A DNA stretch of 64,000 nucleotides from Liquorilactobacillus nagelii DSM 13675 (lineage in GTDB: Bacteria > Bacillota > Bacilli > Lactobacillales > Lactobacillaceae): NCBI RefSeq assembly GCF_019444005.1, contig NZ_CP049304.1, positions 2,108,001-2,172,000 of the forward strand, in the 5' to 3' direction. Both the position numbers and the translations under genes were made by a program. Below the pieces are notes generated by a model that ran no database searches, was not told the DNA's origin, and saw only the letters and a program-made list of their open reading frames with translations. Shown piece by piece: positions 1-9,241 of the stretch (the first letter of the stretch is position 1; each line of letters starts with the position of its first letter).

Positions 1-1
1 G

Positions 2-748
2 TTAAATGGTTTGCAAAATAATCTTGATATTGTAGCCAATAATGTTGCTAATTCAAATACAGTTGGTTTTAAAAATCGTGATACTAGCTTTACTGATTTG
101 TTAGAAAATTCAACTACGTCTCAAGATGTCAATGTAGAGAATGGGCAGCAGAATAAAATGGGGATGACAACGGGCTTAGCAACTCATCAGCAATCAATTA
201 ATTTCTCACAGGGAAGTTTGCGTAATACAGATTCGCCTTATGATTTAGCAATTAGCGGGAAAGGCTTTTTCGGGGTACGTGGTAGTGATGGTCAACTTTA
301 CTTAACTAGAAATGGCGACTTTACTCGTGACGCTAATGGAAATGTTGTCGATCAAGCAGGTCGCAAATTAGACATTCAGGCGACAATACCAGAAAATCAA
401 TGGCCGCAAGGAACTGTTTCAATTGGTCAGACAGGACAAATCACAATTGAACAAAATGGGCGCAGTACACAGGTGGGCAGTATTGTCTTATATCAACCAA
501 CTGAGCCGCAAGACTTACAGGCTGTCGGAAATAATTTGTATCGTGTTCAAGGCGGGACATTGAATTCGTCATTGAATGGGGCGAACGGTTTAGGAACAAT
601 TGAACAGTATCATTTAGAGAATTCAACTACCGATTTAGCTGATGCAATGAGCAATATGATATTAACTCAACGAGCCTATTCCTTAAATTCACGAGTTTTA
701 CAGTCAACCGATGATATGTTGGGGACAATTAATGAGTTTTCAAATTAA
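2..748 (+). CDS. flgG: Flagellar distal rod protein FlgG (or FlgF), 5' truncated by window
   Basis: The reading frame is open from the first bases, and the visible part starts inside the conserved N-terminal rod/hook signature (NNLDIVANNVANSNTVGFKN), so about 15 residues lie outside the window. The C-terminus carries the matching helix (LADAMSNMILTQRAYSLNSR). Total length would be about 260 residues, the usual size of FlgG. These proteins form the axial rod outside the membrane and are exported by the flagellar type III apparatus. FlgF and FlgG (FlhO/FlhP in Bacillus) are hard to separate from a partial sequence. It is the first visible gene of the flagellar run on this strand. Confidence 0.85.
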   Translation, partial: LNGLQNNLDIVANNVANSNTVGFKNRDTSFTDLLENSTTSQDVNVENGQQNKMGMTTGLATHQQSINFSQGSLRNTDSPYDLAISGKGFFGVRGSDGQLYLTRNGDFTRDANGNVVDQAGRKLDIQATIPENQWPQGTVSIGQTGQITIEQNGRSTQVGSIVLYQPTEPQDLQAVGNNLYRVQGGTLNSSLNGANGLGTIEQYHLENSTTDLADAMSNMILTQRAYSLNSRVLQSTDDMLGTINEFSN

Positions 749-765
749 TAAAGGTTGGGATCAGA

Positions 766-1479
766 TTGATTAAACTTGAACATGTTTCAAAGTTATATGA
801 TGGTAAGGTGCAGGCTTTAGAGGATATATCTCTTCAAATTAATCAAGGTGAGTTTGTTTATATTGTTGGACCAAGTGGTGCTGGAAAGACAACACTTTTG
901 AAGTTAATGGACAAGCAAGAAAATCTGACATCTGGTTCATTACAAATGGGGAGTATGTTGGTTGAACGAATACGGCCTAGTCAAACCTATATTTTGCGTC
1001 GTCAAATTGGAATTGTATTGCAGCAAGATTTATTTATTCCTTATTTGAATGTTGACGAGAACATTATTTACAGTTTAGCAGCTTCTGGTGTCAGTGACTT
1101 ACAGCAGCAGAGAGAAAAAATGCAGGCAGTATTAACAACGGTTGGCATGTCTGCTTATCAAAATCGACGTCCAGCAGAACTGTCGGTTGGACAGCGTAAA
1201 AAAGTAGCGATTGCGCGAGCCCTAATCAATCAGCCCTCAGTTGTATTAGCAGATGAACCAACAGCTAATTTAGATGCTAGATCAGCGATTGAAATCATGA
1301 AATTATTTTTTAAGTTTAATCTGAATGGAACAACAGTTATTATTGCGACGCATGATAGTACAATTGTTAATTCGCTACGTCATCGTGTTATTGAATTACA
1401 AAAGGGAAAGATAATCCGTGATGAGAATAATGGAAAGTATTCAACTCGTTCTGATCCAAAAGATATTTATGTTTGGTAA
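766..1479 (+). CDS. FtsE-like ABC ATPase in the flagellar operon
   Basis: A 237-residue ABC ATPase. Walker A (GPSGAGKT) is at residues 35-42, the signature is LSVGQ at 139-143 instead of LSGGQ, and Walker B (VVLADEP) is near 159-165, followed by an H-loop (IATHD). It matches the FtsE/LolD type in size and N-terminus (MIKLEHVSKLY). The start is TTG. No permease partner (FtsX-like) is next to it; the neighbours are flgG and a chemoreceptor. FtsE-FtsX normally controls cell-wall hydrolases, so a role in letting the rod or hook pass the thick wall is possible, but this is inference. The family call is firm; the role is unknown. Confidence 0.8.
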   Translation: MIKLEHVSKLYDGKVQALEDISLQINQGEFVYIVGPSGAGKTTLLKLMDKQENLTSGSLQMGSMLVERIRPSQTYILRRQIGIVLQQDLFIPYLNVDENIIYSLAASGVSDLQQQREKMQAVLTTVGMSAYQNRRPAELSVGQRKKVAIARALINQPSVVLADEPTANLDARSAIEIMKLFFKFNLNGTTVIIATHDSTIVNSLRHRVIELQKGKIIRDENNGKYSTRSDPKDIYVW

Positions 1480-1488
1480 CGAAACGAC

Positions 1489-1515
1489 TTAATTTCAAAA
1501 ATTATTTACCGATAG
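1489..1515 (+). promoter_or_regulatory. Sigma-28 (FliA/SigD)-type promoter of the first chemoreceptor
   Basis: TTAA (1489-1492), 15 nt, ACCGATAG (1508-1515). It fits the Bacillus SigD pattern (TAAA, about 15 nt, GCCGATAT) and the same pattern before flagellin and flgM in this window. It lies 110 nt before the receptor start, just after the FtsE-like gene. Confidence 0.75.
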
Positions 1516-1624
1516 TAGATAATAGATTGCTATCCAAGTTTTTAGATTAGGGGAGTGAGGGTTAGCGTATCTTTGGATGCATCTGCAACGTTTAACTATC
1601 AAATTGATAGAAAGGGATAGAATT

Positions 1625-2923
1625 ATGGCAAAAAAGAATACTAGTTTTTGGAAAAAGTTTAAGTGGGGTTCACTACTACCAGTTGGGATTACCATTTTAG
1701 TATTGCTGATTTGTTATTTTATAGTAATTAAACCAGTTGCTAATGGCGGATTGGACCATAGTTTCGGAATGTTTTCCATTGTTCTAATCATTGTTCATTT
1801 ATTGGCAGTTTTATTTTTAGCACCTCAAGGCGGTCACAGTGCTAGTCCAGAATTGAATCAAATGCTGAAAATTTTTGATCAAGTCAGCACAGGTGATTTA
1901 ACGGGCGCAGAAAAGTTAGGCCAAATGAAAGTGCAAAGCCCATTAATCGGTAAAATAAAAGACAGTTTTCAATCAATTATTAATGTCTTCAAAGCTGTTG
2001 TTGAGGGAATGAAAGATGAGAGTCAACGTTTAGGCAAAATGTCACAAGATTTGACCAAAACGACAACTCAGGCTAAGGATTCAATCAGCAGTGTCAAAGA
2101 AACAATGAGTACGATTGCTGATTCAGCGAGTTCTCAAGCTGCAGAAGCTGAGCAAACCTCGAATGATATGAAAGAACTTGGCAGCAAGATCGAAAAAATT
2201 CATACCGAGATTGAACGTATGAATGGCTATGCCGATACTTCACGCCAGAGTAATCAGAAGAACTCGAAATTAATGGTTGATGTTTCTCAAAGTTGGGAAA
2301 CAGAACGTCAGAGCCAATCAGAATTGGTTAAAGAAATGAATGATATGAATAAAAACGTTCAAAGTATTGGTAAAATTGTTCATTTAATCAACGATATTTC
2401 TGAACAGACTAATTTGTTGGCATTGAATGCCTCAATTGAAGCAGCTCGGGCTGGTGATGCCGGAAAAGGTTTCGCAATTGTGGCAGAAGAAATTCGGAAT
2501 TTAGCCGAACAAAGCGGCCAGTCTGCAAAAAATATTACTGAAATTATTGAAGCAATTCGGAATCAATCTGAACAAATGGTGACGGCGTTAAATGATTCTT
2601 ACTCCAGCAGTGAAAAGCAGACAGAGACAATCAATAATGCGATTGACTCATCTAAGGAAATCTCAGAGATTGTTGAAAAGTTTGTCGAAAGTATTGAAAC
2701 AGTCAAAGCGCATATCAATGGAATTTCGAAAGAAAAAGATTTAGTTGCTAAATCAGTCAATTCTATCTCCTCATCAATTACAGAAACTTCTGCCGGAACC
2801 GAAGAAGTTACTGCCAGCATTGAAGAATTTTATCAAGGATTGGAACAGTTTGAGAAGAATGTTAAAGAAGTTAGTCAATCAGCTGAAATCTTCAAATTCC
2901 AAGTAGAGAATTTCAAGATTTAA
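1625..2923 (+). CDS. Methyl-accepting chemotaxis protein without a periplasmic sensor domain
   Basis: A 432-residue receptor. The ATG at 1625 is preceded by a GAAAGGGA ribosome site, which is better than in-frame starts further upstream. Two membrane segments (about residues 15-35 and 47-66) are joined by only about 11 residues, so there is no ligand-binding domain. The rest is the cytoplasmic coiled coil, with the conserved hairpin ([24 protein letters not shown]) that contacts CheA and CheW. It heads the chemotaxis gene run. Such receptors often sense intracellular or membrane-energy cues; the stimulus here cannot be read from the sequence. Confidence 0.92.
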   Translation: MAKKNTSFWKKFKWGSLLPVGITILVLLICYFIVIKPVANGGLDHSFGMFSIVLIIVHLLAVLFLAPQGGHSASPELNQMLKIFDQVSTGDLTGAEKLGQMKVQSPLIGKIKDSFQSIINVFKAVVEGMKDESQRLGKMSQDLTKTTTQAKDSISSVKETMSTIADSASSQAAEAEQTSNDMKELGSKIEKIHTEIERMNGYADTSRQSNQKNSKLMVDVSQSWETERQSQSELVKEMNDMNKNVQSIGKIVHLINDISEQTNLLALNASIEAARAGDAGKGFAIVAEEIRNLAEQSGQSAKNITEIIEAIRNQSEQMVTALNDSYSSSEKQTETINNAIDSSKEISEIVEKFVESIETVKAHINGISKEKDLVAKSVNSISSSITETSAGTEEVTASIEEFYQGLEQFEKNVKEVSQSAEIFKFQVENFKI

Positions 2924-2953
2924 GGTTATTAAGATCAAAAGGGGGGATAACTG

Positions 2954-3451
2954 GTGGAACAATATGTCGTTTTTAAAAGTCATGATCAATTTTTTGCCTT
3001 ACCAGTCTTATTAGTTACACGGGTCGTTGAAACTGATCAATTTATTTCTTTGCCGGATGTGCCGGATTTTGTTTTAGGCGTGTTTGAATACCAAAAACAT
3101 ATGATTCCGATTATTGATTTGCGGCGCAAACTGTTTGCTGAGTTTACACCAACGACTGATGCAACTAAAGTGATTTTGTGTGATTGGCAGGGGCAGCATT
3201 TGGGGTTGTTTATCGAAAATATTGTTGGAATTAATTACTTGGAAGAAACCAATTATGAAGAAGAATTATCGCAAGCTGATTTAAAACGCGGTTATATTGG
3301 AAAGTTTTTGAAATTTAAAGATCAAGTAGTTATTTCTCTTAAACTAGATTATTTGTTTGATAACAACCAGTCGCAGTCTTTATCTGATAGTGTTGCGAAA
3401 CTTGAAAAGGTTGAGGAAGATGCTGATGACACTCCAACAACAACCGACTGA
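2954..3451 (+). CDS. cheW: Chemotaxis coupling protein CheW (first copy)
   Basis: A 165-residue protein with a single CheW domain (residues 1-135) and an acidic, threonine-rich tail. The GTG start follows a strong AAGGGGGG site. There is no receiver domain, so it is CheW and not CheV. CheW couples chemoreceptors to the kinase CheA on the inner face of the membrane. It is the first of two cheW genes here (the second is at 8825) and its end overlaps cheD. The tail is longer than in a minimal CheW, and the two copies are not close in sequence, so they may serve different receptors. Confidence 0.9.
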   Translation: MEQYVVFKSHDQFFALPVLLVTRVVETDQFISLPDVPDFVLGVFEYQKHMIPIIDLRRKLFAEFTPTTDATKVILCDWQGQHLGLFIENIVGINYLEETNYEEELSQADLKRGYIGKFLKFKDQVVISLKLDYLFDNNQSQSLSDSVAKLEKVEEDADDTPTTTD

Positions 3452-3923
3452 GTTTCGGATAGGAATTGCTGATTACAAGGTTAGCCAAGCTCCTAATAGT
3501 TTGATAACCGTTGGCTTGGGTTCTTGTATCGGAACATTAATTTATGACGAACGCAGCAAAATCGGTGGCTTGAGTCACATTATGCTACCGGATAGTCGAC
3601 CGTTTGAAAAACGGGCAGCAGTTAATGCCGCCAAGTTTGCCAATTTGGCTTTACCACAAATGGTAGCCGAAATGAAGCAAAAAATTAGTTTTCCACATTT
3701 TAAGGCCAAGATTGTCGGCGGAGCCAATATGTTTAACTTTGATAATAATTCGCAAAATGTTGGGGCGCGCAACATTGCAGCTGTCGAAGAAACATTGAAA
3801 CAATTGCGAATTCCGGTTATTGCCAAACATGTGGGTGGCAGTAGTGGACAGACAATGGTAGTTGATTTAACCACTTTTCAAGTAATGGTCAGAATTGTAC
3901 ATCAGGAAACAGTTTATTTATAA
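3426..3923 (+). CDS. cheD: Chemoreceptor glutamine deamidase CheD
   Basis: A 165-residue CheD. The ATG at 3426 lies inside the end of cheW, behind GAGGAAGA with 5-nt spacing; longer in-frame starts would bury it deeper in cheW. The catalytic set fits the family: Thr28 and Cys34 in TVGLGSCIG and His51 in GGLSHIML, with the same spacing as Thr21/Cys27/His44 of Thermotoga CheD. CheD deamidates receptor glutamines and, in Bacillus, is bound by CheC, which is also encoded here. It belongs to the cheW-cheD-cheB-cheR-cheA-cheC-cheY block. Confidence 0.93.
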   Translation: MTLQQQPTEFRIGIADYKVSQAPNSLITVGLGSCIGTLIYDERSKIGGLSHIMLPDSRPFEKRAAVNAAKFANLALPQMVAEMKQKISFPHFKAKIVGGANMFNFDNNSQNVGARNIAAVEETLKQLRIPVIAKHVGGSSGQTMVVDLTTFQVMVRIVHQETVYL

Positions 3924-3937
3924 GGACGATAAATATC

Positions 3938-4954
3938 ATGAAAATTTTAATTGTAGATGATTCTGCCTTTATGCGGAAAGTCATTAGTGATTTAACTCAA
4001 AAGATTTCATTTATTCAAGATGTTAAGGTTGCTCGGAATGGTCAACAGGCACTTGAAGAAATTAAAGACGATGCGGAAATTGATTTGGTATTAATGGATA
4101 TCGAAATGCCAATTATGGATGGACTAACAGCGTTGAAAGAAATCAAGAAAGTGCGGGATGTGCCGGTTGTTATGCTGAGTTCGTTGAGTAATCAGGAAGT
4201 AACAATTGAGGCCCTCGATGCTGGGGCCGCTGACTTTATTGAAAAACCAGTTAATTTATTTTCGATTAAACAAGAATGGATTACAGATTTTGAAAGTAAA
4301 ATATTAATGGTTAAAAATAAACATCAGCAAGTAGAAAGCCCGGTTGTTCAACCAATAAAAGACCAAACTAAAATGACAGTTCCGGGGCAATTACCTTCTT
4401 TTGTTCATGCAATGGTAATTGGAGCTTCTACCGGTGGACCACGTGCTTTATTGGGAGTTATTCGCCAGCTTCCGGTTGAAATTAAAGTGCCGATTTTCAT
4501 CGTCCAGCATATGCCGAAAGGATTTACAGCATCATTTGCAAAACGCTTGAATCAAGAGACTGCTAGTCCAGTAGTTGAAGCCCAAGACGGCATGCGGATT
4601 GAACGCCGAATTTACCTTTGTCCAGGAGATTATCATATGACCTTGGAAAACGGCAGAATTAATTTAAATCAGCAACCAAAGCTTCATGGAACTCGTCCAG
4701 CCGTTGATTATTTATTCAGTTCAGCAGCTAAAATGTATCGGCGCAACTTAGTAGCAGTTTTACTTACGGGAATGGGCAACGACGGAGCCAAAGGCATGGA
4801 AGATATTCATGGATTAGGCGGCTATACAATTGCTGAAGATGAGGAAAGTTGTGTGGTTTTCGGAATGCCGCGTAGTGCGATTGAGCTGGGCGTTGTTAAT
4901 GAAATTTTGAGTTTATCGGCAATTGAACAAAAAATCAATCAAATAGTCGGGTGA
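3938..4954 (+). CDS. cheB: Chemoreceptor methylesterase/response regulator CheB
   Basis: A 338-residue two-domain protein. The N-terminal receiver has acidic residues at 8-9 and the phospho-acceptor Asp54 (VLMDIEMP). After a linker (about 125-150) comes the methylesterase domain with the serine motif GASTGGP, the histidine in VQHMPKGF and the aspartate in LLTGMGNDGAKG. It removes methyl groups from chemoreceptors when phosphorylated by CheA. The gene overlaps or abuts cheR, as expected for the adaptation enzymes. Confidence 0.96.
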   Translation: MKILIVDDSAFMRKVISDLTQKISFIQDVKVARNGQQALEEIKDDAEIDLVLMDIEMPIMDGLTALKEIKKVRDVPVVMLSSLSNQEVTIEALDAGAADFIEKPVNLFSIKQEWITDFESKILMVKNKHQQVESPVVQPIKDQTKMTVPGQLPSFVHAMVIGASTGGPRALLGVIRQLPVEIKVPIFIVQHMPKGFTASFAKRLNQETASPVVEAQDGMRIERRIYLCPGDYHMTLENGRINLNQQPKLHGTRPAVDYLFSSAAKMYRRNLVAVLLTGMGNDGAKGMEDIHGLGGYTIAEDEESCVVFGMPRSAIELGVVNEILSLSAIEQKINQIVG

Positions 4955-4959
4955 AACAT

Positions 4960-5733
4960 ATGGAATTAAATTTTGATTTTTTTAATAACTGGGTTCAAGC
5001 AAAATTAGGAATTAAGTTAACGGCGTATAAACAACGTCAAATGCAGCGAAGAATTGGTAATATTATGCGAACGACAGGAGCTAAGACTTTAGAGGAATAT
5101 GCCCATATTTTGGAGACTGATGCACAAGCGCGGAAAGCTTTTATCGAGCATCTAACGATTAATGTTACTGAGTTTTACCGGAATCGCGATTTATTTGATG
5201 TTTTTGAAAAACAGCTTTTAACTACCATTATTCCAAAATTTCCGAATCCAAAAATTTGGAGTGCAGCTTGCTCAGAAGGAGCTGAGCCATATACTTTAGC
5301 GATGATTCTAGAAAAACATCATTTGCAAGGAGCGAAGATTATTGCTACCGACATTGATGATGATATCTTGGCTAAAGCTCATCAAGGATGCTATCGCAAG
5401 GACCAGTTAAAAAACATCGCTCCGGCAGATTTAAATAAATATTTTACAGCGGTTGCTGGTGATCGTTATCAAGTAACGAGTGGGTTAAAAAAGCAAATAG
5501 TTTTTAAGAAACAAGACTTATTAAAGAATCTCTATGAAAAAAATTGTCAGGTAATTGTTTGCCGTAATGTCACGATTTACTTTAAGCCGGAAATACGTGA
5601 TGAAGTTTATCAAAAATTTAGCGATTCACTGGTTACTGGTGGAATTTTATTTACTGGAGCAACAGAAACGATTAATTTTCCAGAACAATTTAATTTGCGA
5701 AAATTAGATTCGTTTATTTATCAGAAGATTTAG
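4960..5733 (+). CDS. cheR: Chemoreceptor methyltransferase CheR
   Basis: About 257 residues, with the helical CheR N-domain and a SAM-binding domain (IWSAACSEGAEPYTLAMIL; ATDIDDDIL) plus VVCRNVTIYF near the end. ATG at 4960 has GGGTGA upstream at 5 nt. An in-frame GTG at 4951 would give a 4-nt GTGA overlap with cheB but has no ribosome site; either is possible. The protein methylates receptor glutamates using S-adenosylmethionine and opposes CheB. Confidence 0.94.
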   Translation: MELNFDFFNNWVQAKLGIKLTAYKQRQMQRRIGNIMRTTGAKTLEEYAHILETDAQARKAFIEHLTINVTEFYRNRDLFDVFEKQLLTTIIPKFPNPKIWSAACSEGAEPYTLAMILEKHHLQGAKIIATDIDDDILAKAHQGCYRKDQLKNIAPADLNKYFTAVAGDRYQVTSGLKKQIVFKKQDLLKNLYEKNCQVIVCRNVTIYFKPEIRDEVYQKFSDSLVTGGILFTGATETINFPEQFNLRKLDSFIYQKI

Positions 5734-5756
5734 TTTGTTGAAGGGAGTTGAGAGTA

Positions 5757-7844
5757 GTGGATGACAATAGTGCGTATCGTGATCTTTTTTTTGAAGAAAG
5801 TGAAGACAATCTACAACAGTTAAATGATAATGTCTTAGAGCTGGAAAAAGAGCCCGATAATATTGATTTAATTAATGAAATCTTTCGGGCCGCTCATACT
5901 TTAAAAGGTAGTTCGGCCACGATGGGTTATGAAGTAATGACTAAGCTGACTCATCGAATGGAAGATATTTTTGATCTTTTTAAATCAGGCAAATTAAAGG
6001 TTAATGGAGATCATATTTCATTGATTTTTAAATGTCTTGATCGTTTGTCACAATTGCTGGATGATTTACGTGATGAAAAAGATCTCAGTGAAGATCAAAT
6101 TAAGGATTTGATTGATGAACTTAATAAAGTTGAAACGGGGGTTACCGGTCAGGCTGCGGAAACGGAAGCAGCTAGTGAACCAGTTAAAGCACAACCAGCT
6201 GCTAAAGCAGAGTTAAATACAACCTTTGTGAATTTAGAAGAAGCTGATGTTGATGTGGCCGAACAAGCTAAAAGTAGTGGACAGAACGTTTTTACAATTG
6301 CAGTTCGCTTAGATGCAGAAACATTGTTGAAAGGGCCACGGGTCTTCTTGATTATGCAAAAGCTGGAAGAAGAAGGTGACGTGATTCATACTGAACCAAC
6401 AGCTGATTTGCTTGAGGACGGTAAGTTTGATACTGACTTTAAATTGGTTTTTGTTACCAAAGAAACTTTAGCGGATATCAAAACAAATGTTGAAAGTAAT
6501 AGTGAACTTGAAACGGCAATTGTTGAGCCATTTGATTCTGAAAAAGCTGTAGCAGATCAAAAGAAGGCCAAAGAGGCTCCGGTTAAACAGTCAGCTCAAG
6601 TAACTGAAACTGTTAAGCCAGCACCTAAAACTGTTTCTAAGAAGCCGACTGCAAAACCGGCCGCTAAGGCCAGTGGAGGTCATCATAATGCGCGTAATCA
6701 ATCAATTAGGGTAGACTTGAGCCGCTTGGATCGATTCTTGAACTTAGTTTCGGAGTTGGTTGTATACCGTAATCAGATGGAGGACTCCAGTCATCGCAGT
6801 GATTTAGATGGTATTCGCGATTCATTGGAACAAGTTTCTCGTTTAACTTCTGAGTTGCAAGACTTAGTTTTACGGATTCGGATGCAGCAAGTCAGTGTTG
6901 TTTTTAGCCGTTTTCCGCGAATGATTCGTGATTTAGGTCGTACTTTGCACAAAGATATGGATTTAGTCATTATTGGTGAAGATACTGAGTTGGATAAAAC
7001 TGTTGTTTCTGAATTGGGTGAACCAATGATTCATATGTTGCGTAATTCGGCTGATCATGGGATTGAGGACCCAGATACGCGTGAGAAACTTGGCAAGCCA
7101 CGAAAAGGAACGATTACTCTCTCGGCTTATCAAGAAGGCAATCGCGTAATCATTACTTTGGAAGATGACGGCAAAGGTCTTGATCCAGCAGTGCTCAAGG
7201 CTAGTGCGGAGTCAAAGGGAATTAATACAGATGGAATGTCCGAAGACGAACTAAAGCATTTGATTTTTCACCCGGGATTTTCAACGGCCAAAAAAATTAC
7301 GGATATTTCTGGACGTGGAGTTGGACTAGATGCGGTTCAGTCAAAGATTACGGAGCTTGGCGGATCAATCGAATTACGCAGTCAAATTAATGTTGGCTCG
7401 AAGTTCATTATCAAGTTGCCATTAACCTTATCAATTATTCAGGCCTTAATGGTTAAAGTTGGTGCAGGAAACTTTGCCATTCCATTGGATGTTGTTGAGC
7501 GAGTTGTAATGTTGCATGAGAATGATATTGTACCAACTGCTAAAGGCGAGGTTTATCGTTTCCAAGACACTTTAATTCCAATTATTCGAACAGATCAGAT
7601 TCTAAACATTGAGTCAAAAGAAAACACCAAAAAGTTCGCCATTATTGTTAAAAGTGATCAGCAGTATTTTGGTATTCTAGCAGACCAATTAATTGGTCAA
7701 AAAGAAATTGTGATTAAAAAAATTGATCCGGTATTACAAAAAATCAATCGTTATCAAGGTGCAACAATTTTTGACAATGGATCAATTGCACTGATTCTTG
7801 ATGTTAATGCTTTATGTCAAACCAAAAAAAGGGCTAAATCATGA
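5757..7844 (+). CDS. cheA: Chemotaxis histidine kinase CheA
   Basis: About 695 residues. I chose GTG at 5757 because AAGGGAG lies 9 nt before it; a TTG at 5748 would touch that site. Domains in order are the Hpt domain with phospho-His47 (RAAHTLKGS), a P2-like region near 180-270, a Lys/Ala/Pro-rich linker, the P3 dimerisation helices, the kinase domain (N box HMLRNSADHGIEDP, G1 DDGKGLD, G2 GRGVGLDAV) and a C-terminal CheW-like domain. It phosphorylates CheY and CheB under receptor control. The stop overlaps cheC (ATGA). Confidence 0.97.
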   Translation: MDDNSAYRDLFFEESEDNLQQLNDNVLELEKEPDNIDLINEIFRAAHTLKGSSATMGYEVMTKLTHRMEDIFDLFKSGKLKVNGDHISLIFKCLDRLSQLLDDLRDEKDLSEDQIKDLIDELNKVETGVTGQAAETEAASEPVKAQPAAKAELNTTFVNLEEADVDVAEQAKSSGQNVFTIAVRLDAETLLKGPRVFLIMQKLEEEGDVIHTEPTADLLEDGKFDTDFKLVFVTKETLADIKTNVESNSELETAIVEPFDSEKAVADQKKAKEAPVKQSAQVTETVKPAPKTVSKKPTAKPAAKASGGHHNARNQSIRVDLSRLDRFLNLVSELVVYRNQMEDSSHRSDLDGIRDSLEQVSRLTSELQDLVLRIRMQQVSVVFSRFPRMIRDLGRTLHKDMDLVIIGEDTELDKTVVSELGEPMIHMLRNSADHGIEDPDTREKLGKPRKGTITLSAYQEGNRVIITLEDDGKGLDPAVLKASAESKGINTDGMSEDELKHLIFHPGFSTAKKITDISGRGVGLDAVQSKITELGGSIELRSQINVGSKFIIKLPLTLSIIQALMVKVGAGNFAIPLDVVERVVMLHENDIVPTAKGEVYRFQDTLIPIIRTDQILNIESKENTKKFAIIVKSDQQYFGILADQLIGQKEIVIKKIDPVLQKINRYQGATIFDNGSIALILDVNALCQTKKRAKS

Positions 7845-8428
7845 AATATACAGATTTACAAATTGATGGATTACGCGAAATGATCAATATCGGCGGCGGC
7901 AATGCAGCAACTAGTATTTCAAAAATGGTTGATGAAAAAATTGATATGAAGATTCCAGAAGTTGCTATTTTAAGTTATCAGGAATTATATCAAAAAGTAA
8001 TGGCTGATGATGTTGAAGTTTACGGGGTAATTAGTAAAATAGTAGGAGAGTATCAAGGAGCAATTTTGTTTGTGGTGACTGATCAAGCCATTGACCAGTT
8101 GGCAGGATTGATTTTAAAGGGTACTGAAGCATCGTGGGATGTTAAGCTATCCGCGGTAAGTGAATTATCCAACATTATTGCTAATTCATTTTTAAATGCG
8201 ATTGGAAGATTACTCGATGTACAATTGATTTCGTCACTGCCGCAGGTCAAAAATGATTTTTTTGGAGCACTGATTAGCAGTGCTTATCTCGCGTTTGATC
8301 AATATGATGAACAAGTTATGGTTATTCGCAATGAATTTACTTACGCTGAAAAAAAACTTGACGCTTCTTTGTTTTTAATCCCAGAAGAAGGCGTCTTGGA
8401 TAATTTAATTAAATCGCTTGGAGTATGA
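7841..8428 (+). CDS. cheC: CheY-P phosphatase CheC
   Basis: A 195-residue CheC. Both phosphatase signatures of the form (D/S)xxxExxN, 22 residues, then P are intact: one begins at Asp9-Glu-Asn (DGLREMIN) and the second is SAVSELSN. Both active sites are therefore predicted to be working. CheC dephosphorylates CheY-P and, in Bacillus, forms a complex with CheD for adaptation. The ATG overlaps the cheA stop, so translation is probably coupled. Confidence 0.94.
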   Translation: MKYTDLQIDGLREMINIGGGNAATSISKMVDEKIDMKIPEVAILSYQELYQKVMADDVEVYGVISKIVGEYQGAILFVVTDQAIDQLAGLILKGTEASWDVKLSAVSELSNIIANSFLNAIGRLLDVQLISSLPQVKNDFFGALISSAYLAFDQYDEQVMVIRNEFTYAEKKLDASLFLIPEEGVLDNLIKSLGV

Positions 8429-8442
8429 AAGGAGCAAGTAAT

Positions 8443-8805
8443 TTGGGAAAGAAAATTTTGATTGTTGATGACGCGGTCTTCATGCGAATCAAGTTAAAGG
8501 ATATTTTAGAAAAAAATGGTTATGAGGTTGCCGGTGAGGCACAAAATGGTCAAGAAGCTTTTGATCAGTACCAAGAAGTCAAACCAGACCTTGTTACGAT
8601 GGATATTACAATGCCAGAAGTTGACGGACTGGAAGCGTTGAAAATGATTCGCAAGGCTGATGCCAATGCCAAAGTTATTATGTGCAGTGCGATGGGCCAA
8701 CAAGGTATGGTAATGGATGCAATTCGAGCTGGTGCAATTGATTTTATCGTTAAACCTTTTGATACTGAACGAGTAATTAAAGCGTTGGATAAGGCTTTTT
8801 CATAA
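8443..8805 (+). CDS. cheY: Chemotaxis response regulator CheY
   Basis: A 120-residue single receiver domain. TTG at 8443 is preferred: AAAGGAG lies 8 nt upstream and the product then begins MGKKILIVDDAVFMR like other CheY proteins. An ATG at 8425 would add six residues and overlap cheC. Asp54 (VTMDITMP) is the phospho-acceptor, with the Ser in VIMCSAMG and Lys in FIVKPF. CheY-P binds FliM/FliY at the motor. Confidence 0.95.
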   Translation: MGKKILIVDDAVFMRIKLKDILEKNGYEVAGEAQNGQEAFDQYQEVKPDLVTMDITMPEVDGLEALKMIRKADANAKVIMCSAMGQQGMVMDAIRAGAIDFIVKPFDTERVIKALDKAFS

Positions 8806-8824
8806 TCCAAGGAGATGATCACAG

Positions 8825-9223
8825 ATGCAAATGATTCTTTTTAAACTGAATCAGCAATTTTATTTGATCTCAGCAGCTTCAGTTGAAGAAGTCATCGATA
8901 CTATCGAAATAACTCCAGTACCACTGGCACCTAAATGGGTTAAGGGTTTGATTAATCTGCGTGGGGCAGTTATGACAGTGGTAGGATTATCAGAATTAAT
9001 CGGTGTGCCGGAATCAAAAGAGTATAAAAATATTTTGATCATGAAAAAAGATGATAAACGTAAAGGCTTATTAATTGAAGAAGTTAGTGAAATTCTTGAT
9101 GTAGATTCTAAGAAGATAGTTTTGAATGATGATTCGAAAGAGCAAAATGAATATTATTCAGGAATCGTTTCGTTTCCCGATAAAGTAGCTAATGTTGTTG
9201 ATGTAACTAAAATGATTTTTTAG
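8825..9223 (+). CDS. cheW: Chemotaxis coupling protein CheW (second copy)
   Basis: A 132-residue minimal CheW domain with the typical ending of strand motifs (VKGLINLRGAVMTVVGL) that docks to CheA and receptors. AAGGAGATG stands before the ATG. It is shorter than the first CheW at 2954 and lacks the acidic tail. It lies between cheY and fliM, so it is co-transcribed with the switch genes. Confidence 0.93.
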   Translation: MQMILFKLNQQFYLISAASVEEVIDTIEITPVPLAPKWVKGLINLRGAVMTVVGLSELIGVPESKEYKNILIMKKDDKRKGLLIEEVSEILDVDSKKIVLNDDSKEQNEYYSGIVSFPDKVANVVDVTKMIF

Positions 9224-9241
9224 TAGTAAGGAGGGGTCAGA

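Noticed and set aside
3357..3425. Longer start of CheD
   Set aside because: It would overlap CheW by about 90 nt without a ribosome site; ATG 3426 fits the family and has one.
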